Program-made: the position numbers and the translations under genes
Source of the DNA: Amyloporia xantha
Lineage: Eukaryota > Basidiomycota > Agaricomycetes > Polyporales > Adustoporiaceae
Direction of reading: 5' to 3'
NCBI GenBank assembly: GCA_036971615.1
Contig: JAYKKR010000007.1
Span: 62,001 to 126,000, forward strand
Length of the DNA: 64,000 nt
Notes under the pieces: generated by a model
Told to the model about the DNA's origin: nothing
Seen by the model: only the letters and a program-made list of their open reading frames with translations
Databases searched by the model: none
Part shown: positions 34,341-45,256 of the stretch, piece after piece
How the letters are laid out: each line of letters opens with the position of its first letter
Position numbering within the stretch: the first letter of the stretch is position 1

Positions 34341-35286
34341 ATGGCGACAGCTGCAGTCCAGACGCCGCACGATGTTCCAACCATTCTCAATTACTATGCT
34401 CCCGTAGGCGACGAGGCTCCTTACCAGTATGTTGAAGAGCCTCCTGCGGGCACCCCGAATACCAACATTGGCACAGACCCCCATCCTGTTGTTGTCCACG
34501 ATGCTCGAGGCAGGGAGTCTGACTTCACAATCGACACGACGGGCTTCCAATACGTGAAGCACACCAGCGCGGAGACGGAGTTTGACGATGAGGAGCGCAT
34601 CAAGACGGTCTACTACAAAGAGGTAGAGGAGATCTTGAAGAAGGAGGTGGGTGCCAAGCGGGTCTTCATCTTCGACCACACCATCAGGTATGAGTGGAAG
34701 ATCGATCCTCTAGTGAATGAGGGAACTAATACTGTAAAATAGGCGCAAGCCTGTTGAAGGGAGCGCTGGCAAGCCCGACCGTCGTGGTCCAGTGGTGAGT
34801 CTCCTGTAAAGCATTCTCGTCAATCTCACCTAAGCCCTGGTATAGGAACGTGTCCACATCGACCAGACGTATGACGCCTCTGTCAAGCGTGTGCATTATC
34901 ACCTCGGTGAGGATGCCGATCGCCTCCTCAAAGGGCGCGTGCGCATCATCAACGTCTGGCGTCCTATCAAGAACCCTGTCGCGCACAAGCCACTCGCTGT
35001 CTCCGATTGGCGGTACCTCGACGAGACGCACGACCTCGTTCCGGTGCGCTTCATCTACCCCCACCGCGAGGGCAGTACCTTCAGCGTGCGCTACAACCCG
35101 AAACACCAGTGGTACTACCTGTCGAACCAGACGCCGGAGGAGGTGACGTTGATCAAGTGCTACGACTCTGAGGTGGACAAGGCGAGATTGACGCCGCATT
35201 CTGCGTTCTTGGACAAATCGAGTCCCGCGGAGGCTCCGCACAGGCAGTCGATTGAGATTCGCTGCCTGGTCTTCGATCAGGAGTAG
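34341..35286 (+). CDS. CmcJ/AsaB-like hydroxylase/desaturase, copy B
   Basis: Exons 34341-34687, 34743-34794 and 34846-35286, 279 residues. It starts MATAAVQTPHDVPTILNYYA. Key blocks are as in copy A: VVHDARGRES, FIFDHTIRRRKPVEG, RVHIDQTYDASVKRVHYHLG, FSVRYNPKHQWYYLSNQTP, ARLTPHSAF and EIRCLVFDQE. The HxD and TPH positions are kept. The unit repeats at about 1.3-kb intervals into copies C and D, including 5' and 3' flanks, so these three arose by recent tandem duplication. No partner enzyme of a biosynthetic cluster (NRPS, PKS, terpene synthase, P450) lies next to them in this window. Confidence 0.85.
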
Positions 35287-35468
35287 AGGAATCTACTGGA
35301 AGCGATAGGGTCTTCGGAATGCCTGTTTGTATGTATGTATCAGTAAAACGAGTCAAGTGCTGCACATCATATTGCACCCTGTCGAGGCGTGCTCCTATTA
35401 GCTTAAGGTAGCGAATATGATCCGTTTGGACGTGGTGAGATGCCGGTCACCCTGCGAATGACCACTCT

Positions 35469-35549
35469 CCTTCGATGGCGTTATCATGTGAGAAGCTGCT
35501 GACTGATGAGCTAAGGTTAGCGAGTCCGAGGGAGATAGATAATATAAAG
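35469..35549 (+). promoter_or_regulatory. Conserved promoter block, copy C
   Basis: Same ordered motifs as copy B, with a shorter spacer between the GACTGAT block and the GGTTAGCGAGTCCG block. The TATA box is at 35543-35549. Confidence 0.6.
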
Positions 35550-35621
35550 GCACGGAATGGCGTTCTTCCTTCACCAGTCCTCGGTACGACTCGCACTCGA
35601 AGTCAACATAGCATACCCACG

Positions 35622-36570
35622 ATGGCTACAGCTACAGTCCTGTCTCCGCACGATGTTCCGACCACTCTCAACTATTATGCCGCCATAGGTGATGATACTC
35701 CTTACCAGTACGTCTATGAGCCCCCAGAGGGCGTCCCGAAGAACAATGTGGGAACGGACCCGCACCCCACTGTCGTTCACGATGCACGCGGAAGGGAGTC
35801 TGAGTTCACGATCGATACATCGGGCTTCCAATATGTCAAGCACGTCAGTGCCGAGAAGGAGTTCCTCGATGAGGAGCGCATTAAGACCGTCTACTACCAG
35901 GAGGTCGAGGACATCTTGAAGAAGGAGACAGGCGCCAAGCGAGTCTTCATTTTTGACCACACCATTAGGTCTGTTTAAACGGTCAATTCTCCAGTGCATG
36001 AAAGGACTGACGTTGTGATATAGGCGTAAGCCCGTTGAAAGCGTCGATCGCAAGCCAGATGCCCGCGGTCCAGTAGTAAGCCCGCCTTTCTGCAAAATGT
36101 CAGCATTCATGTGCTGACGCCGTCTCCAGGAACGCGTCCATATCGACCAGACCTACGATGCCTCGGTCAAGCGGGTACACTACCACCTCGGCGAAGACGC
36201 CGATCGCTTCCTCAAGGGACGCGTGCGCATTATCAACGTCTGGCGCCCCATCCAGAATCCAGTCGCGCACAGGCCCCTTGCCGTCTCCGACTGGCGGTAC
36301 CTTGACGAGGCGCACGACCTCGTCCCCGTGCGTCACATCTATCCACACCGCGAGGGCAGCACCTTCAGCGTGCGCTACAATCCGAAACACCAGTGGTACT
36401 ACCTGTCGAACCAGACGCCGGAGGAGGTCACATTGATCAAGTGCTATGACTCAGATGTGGACAAGGCGAGATTGACACCGCATTCTGCGTTCTGGGACCA
36501 GTCGAGTCCCGCGGAGGCTCCGCACAGGCAGTCGATCGAGGTTCGCTGCCTTGTCTTCGACCAAGAGTAG
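35622..36570 (+). CDS. CmcJ/AsaB-like hydroxylase/desaturase, copy C
   Basis: Exons 35622-35968, 36024-36075 and 36130-36570, 279 residues, starting MATATVLSPHDVPTTLNYYA. Family blocks are intact: VVHDARGRES, FIFDHTIRRRKPVES, RVHIDQTYDASVKRVHYHLG, GDADRF-like LLKGR equivalent reading FLKGRVRIINVWRPI, WYYLSNQTP, ARLTPHSAF and EVRCLVFDQE. It is closest to copy D in both coding sequence and flanks. Intron positions are identical to copies B and D. Confidence 0.85.
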
Positions 36571-36764
36571 AGGTATTTGCTGGAGGAGATAGTAGCTCTC
36601 GGAATGCCTGTTTTTATGTACATATCAGTAGAATGGACAAGGTGCTGCATCTATGGTACCTTTTCGAAGCGAGCTCCTATTAGCCCAAGGTGTAGCGATT
36701 ATAGTAACCCGTTTGGACGTGATGACAATGCTGGCCTCCCCGCGATTGATCACTCTCCGAGTTC

Positions 36765-36861
36765 TTCGATGGCGTAATCGTGGGGAAGGCTGCTGACTGA
36801 TCCTATGCTGACATACTATGAGCTGCGGTTAGCGAGTCCGGGGGAGATAGAGAATATAAAA
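36765..36861 (+). promoter_or_regulatory. Conserved promoter block, copy D
   Basis: Ordered motifs as in copies B and C (CTTCGATGGCGT, GCTGCTGACTGAT, GCGGTTAGCGAGTCCG). TATA box at 36855-36861. Confidence 0.6.
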
Positions 36862-36943
36862 GCACGTAACAGCAGTCTTCCTTCACCAGTTCCCAGTTCA
36901 AGCCAGTACGACCCGCACTTGAAGCCACCATAGTATACCCACA

Positions 36944-37891
36944 ATGGCTACAGCTACAGTCCTGTCTCCACACGACGTTCCGACCACTCTCAACTACTAT
37001 GCCGCCATAGGTGATGAGGCCCCTTACTCGTACGTCCAGGATCCCCCAGAGGGTGTCCCGAAGCACAACGTCGGATTGGACCCGCACCCCGCTGTCATTC
37101 ACGACGTACGCGGAAGGGAGTCAGAGTTCACCATCGACACGACGGGCTTCCAGTTCGTGAAGCACGTCAGTGCCGAGAAAGAGTTCTTCGATGAAGAGCG
37201 CATTAAGACCGTCTACTACCAGGAGGTGGAGGACATCTTGAAGAAGGAGGTGGGTGCCAAGCGGGTCTTTATTTTCGACCACACTATCAGGTCTGTGTCA
37301 ACGATCAATTCTCCAGTGCATGATAGAACTGACGTTGTGGTACAGGCGCAAGGCCGTTGACAACGGCGATAGCACGCCGGACTCGCGCGGTCCTGCGGTA
37401 AGCCCGCCTTTCTGTGAATGTCAGCATTCATATCCTGACGCCATCTCCAGGAACGTGTTCACATCGACCAGACCTACGATGCCTCCGTCAAGCGTGTACA
37501 CTACCACCTCGGTGACGAGGCCGATCGCCTCCTCAAGGGTCGCGTACGCATCATCAATGTCTGGCGCCCCATCCAGAACCCGGTCGCGCACAGGCCCCTT
37601 GCCGTCTCAGACTGGCGCTACCTCGACGAGGCGCACGATCTCGTCCCCATGCGCCTCATCTACCCCCACCGTGAGGGTAGTACCTTCAGTGTGCGCTACA
37701 ACCCGAAGCTCCAGTGGCACTACCTCTCGAGCCAGACACCGGAGGAGGTGACGTTGATCAAGTGCTACGACTCGGATGTGGACAAGGCGAGGTTGACGCC
37801 GCACACTGCGTTCTGGGACCAGTCGAGTCCTCCGGAGGCTCCGCACAGGCAGTCGATCGAGGTTCGTTGCCTCGTCTTCGACCAGGAGTAG
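36944..37891 (+). CDS. CmcJ/AsaB-like hydroxylase/desaturase, copy D
   Basis: Exons 36944-37290, 37346-37397 and 37451-37891, 279 residues, starting MATATVLSPHDVPTTLNYYA. Blocks retained: FIFDHTIRRRKAVDN, RVHIDQTYDASVKRVHYHLG, RVRIINVWRPIQNPVAHRPL, FSVRYNPKLQWHYLSSQTP, ARLTPHTAF and EVRCLVFDQE. Differences from C include VIHDVRG for VVHDARG and LQWHYL for HQWYYL, suggesting some functional divergence or relaxed constraint. It ends the array. Confidence 0.85.
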
Positions 37892-38437
37892 AGGAGTTTG
37901 CCGTGGGCGATAGTAGTTCTCGGATGCCTGTTTGTATGTACATGTATTAGTAGAACGATTGCGGTGCCGCACCTACTGTACCCTTTCGAGGCGTGCGCTT
38001 GTTTGATCAATATATCGATTTTGGACGTGGTGAAATGAGAACCACTCGATGCAATGCCCACTTTCGTACCACTGAAAATCAGACGAATATTAGACCGACG
38101 TGATGGAGATTTCGTCCAATGCTTAGAGCTCCGAATAATGGATGAATGTCGTACAAGGCCCTGCGATTGGTTGAAAATGCTATATTCAGGCTCCAGATTT
38201 TTCCTTTATTCCGTTGGTCATTCTCTCTGCGTATTTGGAGCTCAAATAGTGCATGTCGCTCCAGGTGATTGTTGCCTTGAATAAAGAATAAATTCTCGTC
38301 ACCACTTTTCGGCAGGAGTACCATTTGCCTAAAGAACCCTCAAATATTTTGAACTAGCAGTAAGGATACAGGAGACGGTAAACGATACACCACGTACGAT
38401 ATAGCCTCTGTCAGAAGTACAACTCAGATACAGACTG
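37892..38437. other. Convergent intergenic region
   Basis: 3' flank of oxygenase copy D, similar to those of B and C in its first 100 bp, then the 3' UTR of deoxyhypusine hydroxylase. No gene seen. Confidence 0.4.
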
Positions 38438-39843
38438 TCACGCGCCCACCGCTGCCACGTCGCCGCCGCTCCCCAAGCCGTTCGCATACTGGAACTCGCC
38501 CGAGTTCTCGTACTGTACCCAAACCACATTCGTCAGCGTTGTATTCGGGAGCATCGAAATCACGGCATCTCCCTCTCGGGAGAAAGGCGCAGCGAACTCA
38601 CCTCCCACATGTCGATCGCGACCTGGCAGCTCTCGCGCACGACCCGCGGCGCGTCCGGCCGCTGCATCCACTCTTTGAGGTGGGGCAGGACCTCCGGCGT
38701 AGCGATCCCACCGAGCGCCTCGGCCGCTTCGTGGCGGACCATGTCGGACTCGTGCGGGTTTTGGAGGACGGCGAGAAGGGAGGGGACGGAGTGCGTGGAG
38801 AGGAGTTGGCCGAAGACGAATGCGATCTCGTGCCTGGTCGTAGCGAAACAATGTGAGAGGTGAGGAGCAGACGGGATGAAGAGGGGGGCTTACTTGAAGA
38901 GCGCGCTGTCGTCGGAGAACCCAGCAGCGAGGGCGTCTACGGCGGCGGGGGTGCCGATGTTCCGGAGCGCAAACATGGCGCGGTACCGCTCAAAAAGCGG
39001 GCGGGAGTTGTCAAGGAGGGTCTCGCGGAGGGCGGTGATGCTCGTTTCCGATGCATCCTCTGGGGCGGCTTGACCTGAGAGGAGGCGGGAGGATGGTGGT
39101 GCAGGGTCGATTGACGTGTACGTCCTTCATTCGTTGCACAGTGTACAATGTCAGCGGCAGGTCCTCAACATAGCGAAAACAAGGTCCCAAACGCACTGAT
39201 CGGCCGACGAGCCCACTGCAGACCAGTGCCTCTGCCCTTCCTCCGAGTTGTCCCAGTCGATCTTGGCCAGCGCGATGTCGCACGTCTCCCGGACGCTCCG
39301 CTCGGGGTCGGAGAGGTACTTTCGGAGGAGGGGGACGGAGGACGGAGAGGATATGGCGCCCATCGCTTCAGCTGCCTGTTAGTGTGTTAGGTGACGCCGG
39401 AATCGAAGACGAGTCAGCGGGACTCGAGGGGCGGGCGGAGACAGGACGACTTACGGACCTCATGGCGTACCATCGGGTCTTCCCGTTCGTCGGCGAGGAC
39501 AGACTCCAGTATCGGGAGCGCGGACGTGTTCTTCATCTGGCCCAGGCAGTACGCGAGCTCATGCTTCAGCAGCGCGCTATCATCCGAGAACCCTGTTCAG
39601 GTAAACACTCATAATGAGTACACCACGACACAAATATATCTTGCGATAGATGTATCTCATTTCGCCTTCGGACGCACCTTGCGAGATGATCCTGACCGCC
39701 TCGTCCGTCTTGAGCGCCTTGAGCGTGAACAGGGCCCTGAACCTGTTGTGCAAGGGCACGTCCCCGGCCGTGTTGAGCAGCGCAGCCTCGAGCGCAGAGA
39801 GCGCAGAAGGCGAAACACCGGATGCTTGAGGTTGGGCTCCCAT
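38438..39843 (-). CDS. LIA1: Deoxyhypusine hydroxylase
   Basis: HEAT-repeat diiron enzyme that completes hypusine formation on translation factor eIF5A in the cytosol. The ATG at 39843 ([18 protein letters not shown]) starts a spliced protein with eight HEAT-like repeats in two halves. The four His-Glu metal motifs are all visible: [33 protein letters not shown] and [11 protein letters not shown]. The C-terminus reads [14 protein letters not shown]. Four introns were inferred from frame changes (near 38600, 38840, 39090-39200 and 39380-39460) and one near 39600-39670. The middle linker between the halves ([18 protein letters not shown]) is a fungal-type insertion. Identification is firm from motif number and spacing. 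Confidence 0.92.
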
Positions 39844-40146
39844 GTCGCCGACGGTAGACTGCTAGAGGAATAAACAGACAAAGTGCAGAACCGAGTGAGA
39901 CTTGCGAGAATTGAGATTAGATCCCGCGCGGCAAGGCAAATTTCGCGAGATTAGATCTGCGGGCGCTTCTTAGTTTTCGGCAGGACGACTGGAAAATCGT
40001 CCAGATCGCGCACGCTGCAGGCCTGCCTGCCGCAAACCTGTTTGTTTCCGCCATCTGCTTGGTTGTTGGAAAAACATTGTCTGTATCGTTTCTTGATCAT
40101 CGGTTACTCTCTGCAGAATCTGCTCTATTCGCCGTAACTTGCAGCC
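39844..40146. promoter_or_regulatory. Divergent promoter of LIA1 and MRT4
   Basis: A 303-bp head-to-head space between two translation-related genes, eIF5A hypusination and 60S assembly. No TATA box seen. Co-regulation is possible but not shown. Confidence 0.5.
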
Positions 40147-41154
40147 ATGCCCAAATCAAAACGCTCGAAGCTCGGTGAGGATAGATTGCAACAGACTTTG
40201 CTCCGTATTCTGATTCTCATCCTACGCACCACCAGTGTCCCTGACGAAGGTAGCGAAGAAGACAAGGGAACAGAAAAACGCATTGTTGAAGGAGGTGTGT
40301 CTACCACATAATTTACACCGCCCCTGCGGCTTTAATTCGAATCTCCCGGCAGGTGCAAGAAAACGCAGACAAATGGCAGTACTGCTGGCTGTTCGAAGTA
40401 GGGAACATGCGGAATGCGCATCTGAAGACGGTCCGAAAGCTATGGAAAGAGTACGTTGGTAGGCTGTCCATCTTGCAGGTCAAGCTGACAGGAAGCGTTC
40501 TTCAGCTCAGCACGCATGTTCTTCGGGCGAGGGGCGGTGATGGCGAAGGCACTAGGCACGACGCCAGAGGAGGAGTACCGCCTGGGGCTGCACAAGCTCG
40601 CAAAAGTACGTCCCCCCATCCCTCTCTCTCCTTCCCACCCCTGACCGCACCGCACGCAGCAAATAAAAGGCCAAGTCGGGCTCTTCTTCACCGACACGCC
40701 CCCGGCCGAAGTGGTCGCCTGGTTCGCGGACTTCACGCAGCCGGACTTCGCGCGCGCGGGGAACCGCGCGGCGCGCACGGTGGTGCTCCCCGCGGGGCCG
40801 GTGCTGCAGCAGCACGCCTCGCCGCCGGAGCCGTTCCCGCACAGCGAGGAGCCGCAGCTGCGCAAGCTGGGGCTGCGCACGAGCATGGTGCGCGGGGTGC
40901 CGACGCTCGCGACGCCGCATGCGGTGTGCGAGCGCGGGCGGGTGCTGAGCGCGGAGCAGGCGCAGCTGTTGAAGCTGGTGGGGGTGCGGATGGTGCGGTT
41001 TAGGGTCGGGCTGAGGGCGAGGTGGGAGGCGGCGAGTGGGGAGGTGGAGCAGGTGGAGGGGGTGCAGATTGGGGAGGGGGAGGCGGAGGCGGAGGTGGAA
41101 GAGCTGGAGGCGGAGGCGGAGGCGGGGGCAGAGGATGAGGAGATGATCGAGTAG
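40147..41154 (+). CDS. MRT4: Ribosome assembly factor Mrt4 (P0-like)
   Basis: Nucleolar 60S assembly factor that occupies the site later taken by P0. Five exons: 40147-40174, 40236-40294, 40353-40450, 40506-40605 and 40660-41154, about 259 residues. It begins MPKSKRSKLVSLTKVAKKTR, then WQYCWLFEVGNMRNAHLKTV, MFFGRGAVMAKALG, IKGQVGLFFTDTPPAEV, the Mrt4-specific LRKLGLRTSMVRGVPTLATP and LSAEQAQLLKLVGVRMVRF. The tail of about 50 residues is almost pure Glu/Ala/Gly (residues 205-259) from purine-rich DNA, ending DEEMIE. Mrt4 in other fungi has an acidic tail too, but usually shorter. The last exon is strongly GC-rich compared with its neighbours. Confidence 0.92.
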
Positions 41155-42750
41155 GCGGATGGTGATTTTGGTGCCGTGTCTGATTCATGTCATTCTCTGC
41201 TTGCATTGTTGTTACTGTCCTGTTTTATTCTTGTATAGATCCTCTGTTCCGAACCCTTTCAAGACAAGAATATCTGTACGCATAGCGCCGCGATGTAGGG
41301 GCGCGCTACTTGTATGTCTCTTCTTACGCAAGACATTCCCCAAGCCGAGCAGCTCTGCTAATGTCTTGGAAGTCCTCCTTGCGATTTCCTCGGCCGATTC
41401 AGATTGCTACCCGTTTATGGCAGTTGGAATCCGACTTAAGGCTCATTCTCAGTCTGCTTTTGGTGATGCCGATTCACGTTTGCTCTGCTCATTATCTTTT
41501 TCTACTTTCCAAATCTACGTGGATTTTCTCACTCGCTCCCGAGCCCGTCTGGAAGTCCTGCCCTTCGGATACGCCGCTATTCGGGTTTGAACAGAGCGTT
41601 AGGAAAATCTCTGCACGAGGATCTGCGCGGGCGTAGGATGATTGTCGCCTTCCTATGGGGTGTTCCCACTGGGATTTGCTTTTTTGTCGTCTTTGCGAGA
41701 CACTACTCAGGCACCATCGTTGTGTTCATGAGGGTGCAGATGCGGTGACGCTGTTCGCTTGCGCGCATCACGCAGCAGTGATAGCACTTGAGAGGTTCGC
41801 GGGATGGGTGCCTGTGGGTTGGCAGATGACGTTCTCCTGGGCTCGGTGGTGCCGATGAGAGATACGGCGTGTAAGGCGAAGTATGATGTGGGACGGTTTG
41901 GTCGATACGTGGTGAGGCGGCTGCAGTTGTGTCTTCGTCAAGGTGCTATCCAGGTTCCGGGGTCAGTAGTCACTTCTCTGGACGAGCTCTGATGCATTTC
42001 ATCCCTTTTGTATAGCAGAATTCTGATCATGCGTGATTCGATCTCTTCGCAGTCTCCTCCATTTGTCTGCCGCGCATACTTTATAGCTTGTGCGCCTTGG
42101 CCCCGGCATGGAAGCGACGCACGTTGGAGAGAAAGAGTCGGCTGTATCGGGACACGGTCGTGACGTGATCCACTCCGGCGTCGTTGGAGGAGTAAGAAAT
42201 GAAGGGGATCTGTGTCGTAAGCAGGTGAGTCGACTCAGCTATTATTGGGTCGACAGGAGCGGCCATCGATTCAAGTGTGGAGGTGAAGACACCAAGTCTG
42301 AGACGTCGCGCCAGCAGTTAACGGAGCTTTCCCGCCCCGTGTCATTAATCATATTATTAATCATAACGGGAACGGCGGTGGACTGTGGGCGCTTGGGGGT
42401 GAAGGTGAGTAACGGCATGTCGTGATGGGTGCCCGATTTGTCCAGATGACTTCCGCTTCTGGACATGGCCTTCGTCCAAGCTTGCCGCCTGTCAAGTGGG
42501 TCGCGTTGACGTTTCTTTCGCTTTTGACCCGTCTTCGCTGCAATGTCCGTCCCCTCTTATAAATTGTGCCCCATCGTCGACTGCTCCTCGTCTTCTCCTT
42601 ACCCCTCCCTTCACCCCTCCCCGCTGACACCCCCTCCCCCTACTCTTCTCTTGCGACAACGACCACCCCGCCCTTTCCGACGACGACCACTTGTATAGCA
42701 CCAGCGACGGCGCTCACGACCACTGCCACCACACGGTTTCGTCTCTCACC
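41155..42750. other. Intergenic and promoter of second DUF6534 gene
   Basis: 1.6 kb without a supportable gene. TATAAAT at 42558-42564 precedes a long pyrimidine-rich leader (about 42590-42720) and the ATG at 42751. Confidence 0.45.
42558..42564 (+). promoter_or_regulatory. TATA box of DUF6534 gene 2
   Basis: TATAAAT, about 190 bp before the ATG, followed by a C/T-rich tract typical of fungal core promoters. Confidence 0.45.
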
Positions 42751-44514
42751 ATGGGTTCTGCAGCGGCGGAAACGTGCGTTCCATCTCTGCCCATAGGCGG
42801 AACCTTTTCTTATCCATGCATTACAGCTATGGCCCAATCTTCGTTGGCTGTGTCTTCAACATTGTCTTGTATGGTATCATGATCACACAAACGTTTTTGT
42901 ACTTCACTGTCTATAAACGGTCAGTATACTTGGCCCACCGAATCTCCCACATATTGACTCGCCAACAACGAGAACAGCGATAAACTATGGATGAAACTTT
43001 TCGTAAGCTGTTTGCTCTAGTTTTCTCGCGGAGTTATTTAATACTCATTTGTATCAGGTTGGCTTCCTCTTCCTTTGCGATACCATCAACTGCGCTTTCG
43101 ACATCGCCTTTGTTTATATTCCTCTCGTCAACGGCTTTGGTATGTACCTGTGTCTACTTCTATCTCGTAGTAAACCAAAGTTTGACGAACATGGTCAGGC
43201 AACGACACCGCTATCAGCACCGCTACTTGGGGTGAGTCGATTCCCTTGTCTTAAGGGAAGTTGCGCTGATTAAATACATTAGTATTTGGAACCGGTATGC
43301 TCTTTCTTTGTGTAAATTTCATCCCCTAATGTGCCTCATTTTGTGGCCCAGATCCTGCGATGACGGTACGTTTTGTCAGGCGTAAACTAGAGCTTGGACA
43401 TGTAACCAACTGCGTTACTTCTACACTACTTCAGGCTATCATTGCGCTCTTCGTCCAGATGTTCTTCGCGTGGCGCGTCAAAGTCCTCACGGGCAGCGTA
43501 CCTGCGGTCTGTTTCATCATGTTCTGCTCCTTCTGCCAGTGGTGTACGTCATACTCGCCCAATCGATTTTCCTAGACAGCGCATTGACTAACAAAACTTG
43601 GGTAATGCTCATAGGCGGAGGAATTGGCACTGCGATCGCTGTCGGCATGATTCCCGAGTTTGTGCATTTCCAGAAATTTGAAGTCATTGTTATTATCTGG
43701 TTGGCGTTCTCCGCTGTCGCGGACTCGTCCATTACAACAGCCCTTGTCTGGCATTTGGTCAGTACTTATCATGCGTTACGATACACAAGATTATAACCAA
43801 ATATACGATCCATAGAGGAAGCACAAGACCGGATTCTCGCAAACTGATGATGTCGTCAACAAGATCATCAGATGTCAGTCTAATTTGCCACTATGTCAAA
43901 GTGGCATTACTTACATTTGATTGCAGTGACTGTCCAAACTGGCTTGGTGACTGCTTTATGTGCCGTGATCGATCTTATCCTCTTCCTGGCTACTGTATGT
44001 CTCTCCTTCGTGCCGTCCTACATGGGCTGATTGTGTCATTGCGTCAACTTATAGCCTTCCGGTCTTCACCTCATCTTCAATCTCCCGCTCTCGAAGCTAT
44101 ACACCAACTCTCTCATGTCAAGTCTAAACTCACGCGCGGGATGGAAGTACGGAAACGTCGGCGCCAGCACTGGTGCGAGCGAGATCAGCCGCGGAAACAT
44201 CAAGGGCCTCAACATGCAGAGCGAGATCGGCAAGCGGGTCAGTGTAATGCAACATGCGGTGACTGCTTCCCCGCGCACCTCTCTTCGAGGCAGTCGCTGA
44301 CATCTACTTTGCGTTGTAGGGTGGCCAGGAGGTCTTCATCGACGTCGAATCGCACGAGATGATCGATGTCCTGGACTCGGACAAGCAGCGACTGCCATCC
44401 CCATCGGATTCGTCTATGTTGAAGATGTATGCTGTACCGTCAAGGCCCTCATCGGAGAAACAGGCGCGCATGAGCGTCGGGCAGATGCCATCGAGGCCAT
44501 CTGTTGCACAATAA
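42751..44514 (+). CDS. DUF6534-type multi-pass membrane protein, second copy
   Basis: Many-exon gene. ATG at 42751 (MGSAAAET), spliced to YGPIFVGCVFNIVLYGIMIT, YKRDKLWMKLF, VGFLFLCDTINCAFDIAF, VPLVNGFGNDTAISTATW-like, then VFGTDPAMT encoded by two microexons (43283-43294, 12 nt; 43353-43366, 14 nt). It continues with AIIALFVQMFFAWRVKVLTG, GGIGTAIAVGMIPEFVHFQK, IIWLAFSAVADSSITTALVW, RKHKTGFSQTDDVVNKI, TVQTGLVTALCAVIDLILFL, GLHLIFNLPLSKLYTNSLMS and a hydrophilic tail to a TAA at 44512-44514. About seven hydrophobic helices are evident. DUF6534 proteins are abundant in mushrooms, are predicted to lie in the plasma membrane, and are uncharacterised. It is paralogous to the gene at 2708-4711, which has a shorter tail. 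Confidence 0.82.
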
Positions 44515-45256
44515 TTGGACAGCAGCTAGAAACTTGCATTGCATAGGCGTGCATGTAGAAAAAATCCTGGCATGAGCTGTGTTGCTCCATTGCAACAGCG
44601 AAAAACCTTATTTTTTGTGACATTTTTACGTTGGGACTAATTCTGACATCGTCTGAGGGAAGCTGTAGACGCTGCGTTTTTTCTCTTTGTCCTTGTTACC
44701 CTTCGTTCTTGTGAATCCCATTCATGTTGTCCGTTATACGTCCTCTCCACTCAGAGGATTGTCATTCTAACGCAATTCTTGTTAGTTGCACACTTTTTTG
44801 CGCAGTTCTTCCATTTTCGGTTGATATGCACCGTATGGAGCGGTTCCTCGGTCGCACGTTATGTGTATCAGTAGCATGTAGTCAGCAGTGGCTGTATGTA
44901 GTAGAGAAACCTGTACGTATGTAAGCGTCTTCAAGTCACCTGTGGTGCATTTGACTCAAGACGCGTTTTAGTCAACGTTAGACCTCGCCCCAGAGCGTTC
45001 ATGGAGGGAGGCTGCAGCGGAGGCGAATCGATAAGAAGTCGTACCTCATAATCATGATGCATGACGTTTGCTTGTATGGACGATTATCGAAGGATGGAGT
45101 TAAACTTATTTCTGACTCAACTTCACAGCGGTGGTGATAAGCCAAAGGTGAGAATCACATCAAATAGGGAGGCGTCACATTGCCTCACAAGCGTTTATGG
45201 TACATCGGAATACTATAACAGATCTAGGTATACAACAGCAGACCACGAACAGCTAA
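44515..45256. other. Convergent intergenic region
   Basis: Lies between the DUF6534 gene and the minus-strand coiled-coil gene. Mostly AT-rich with no defensible frame. Confidence 0.4.
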
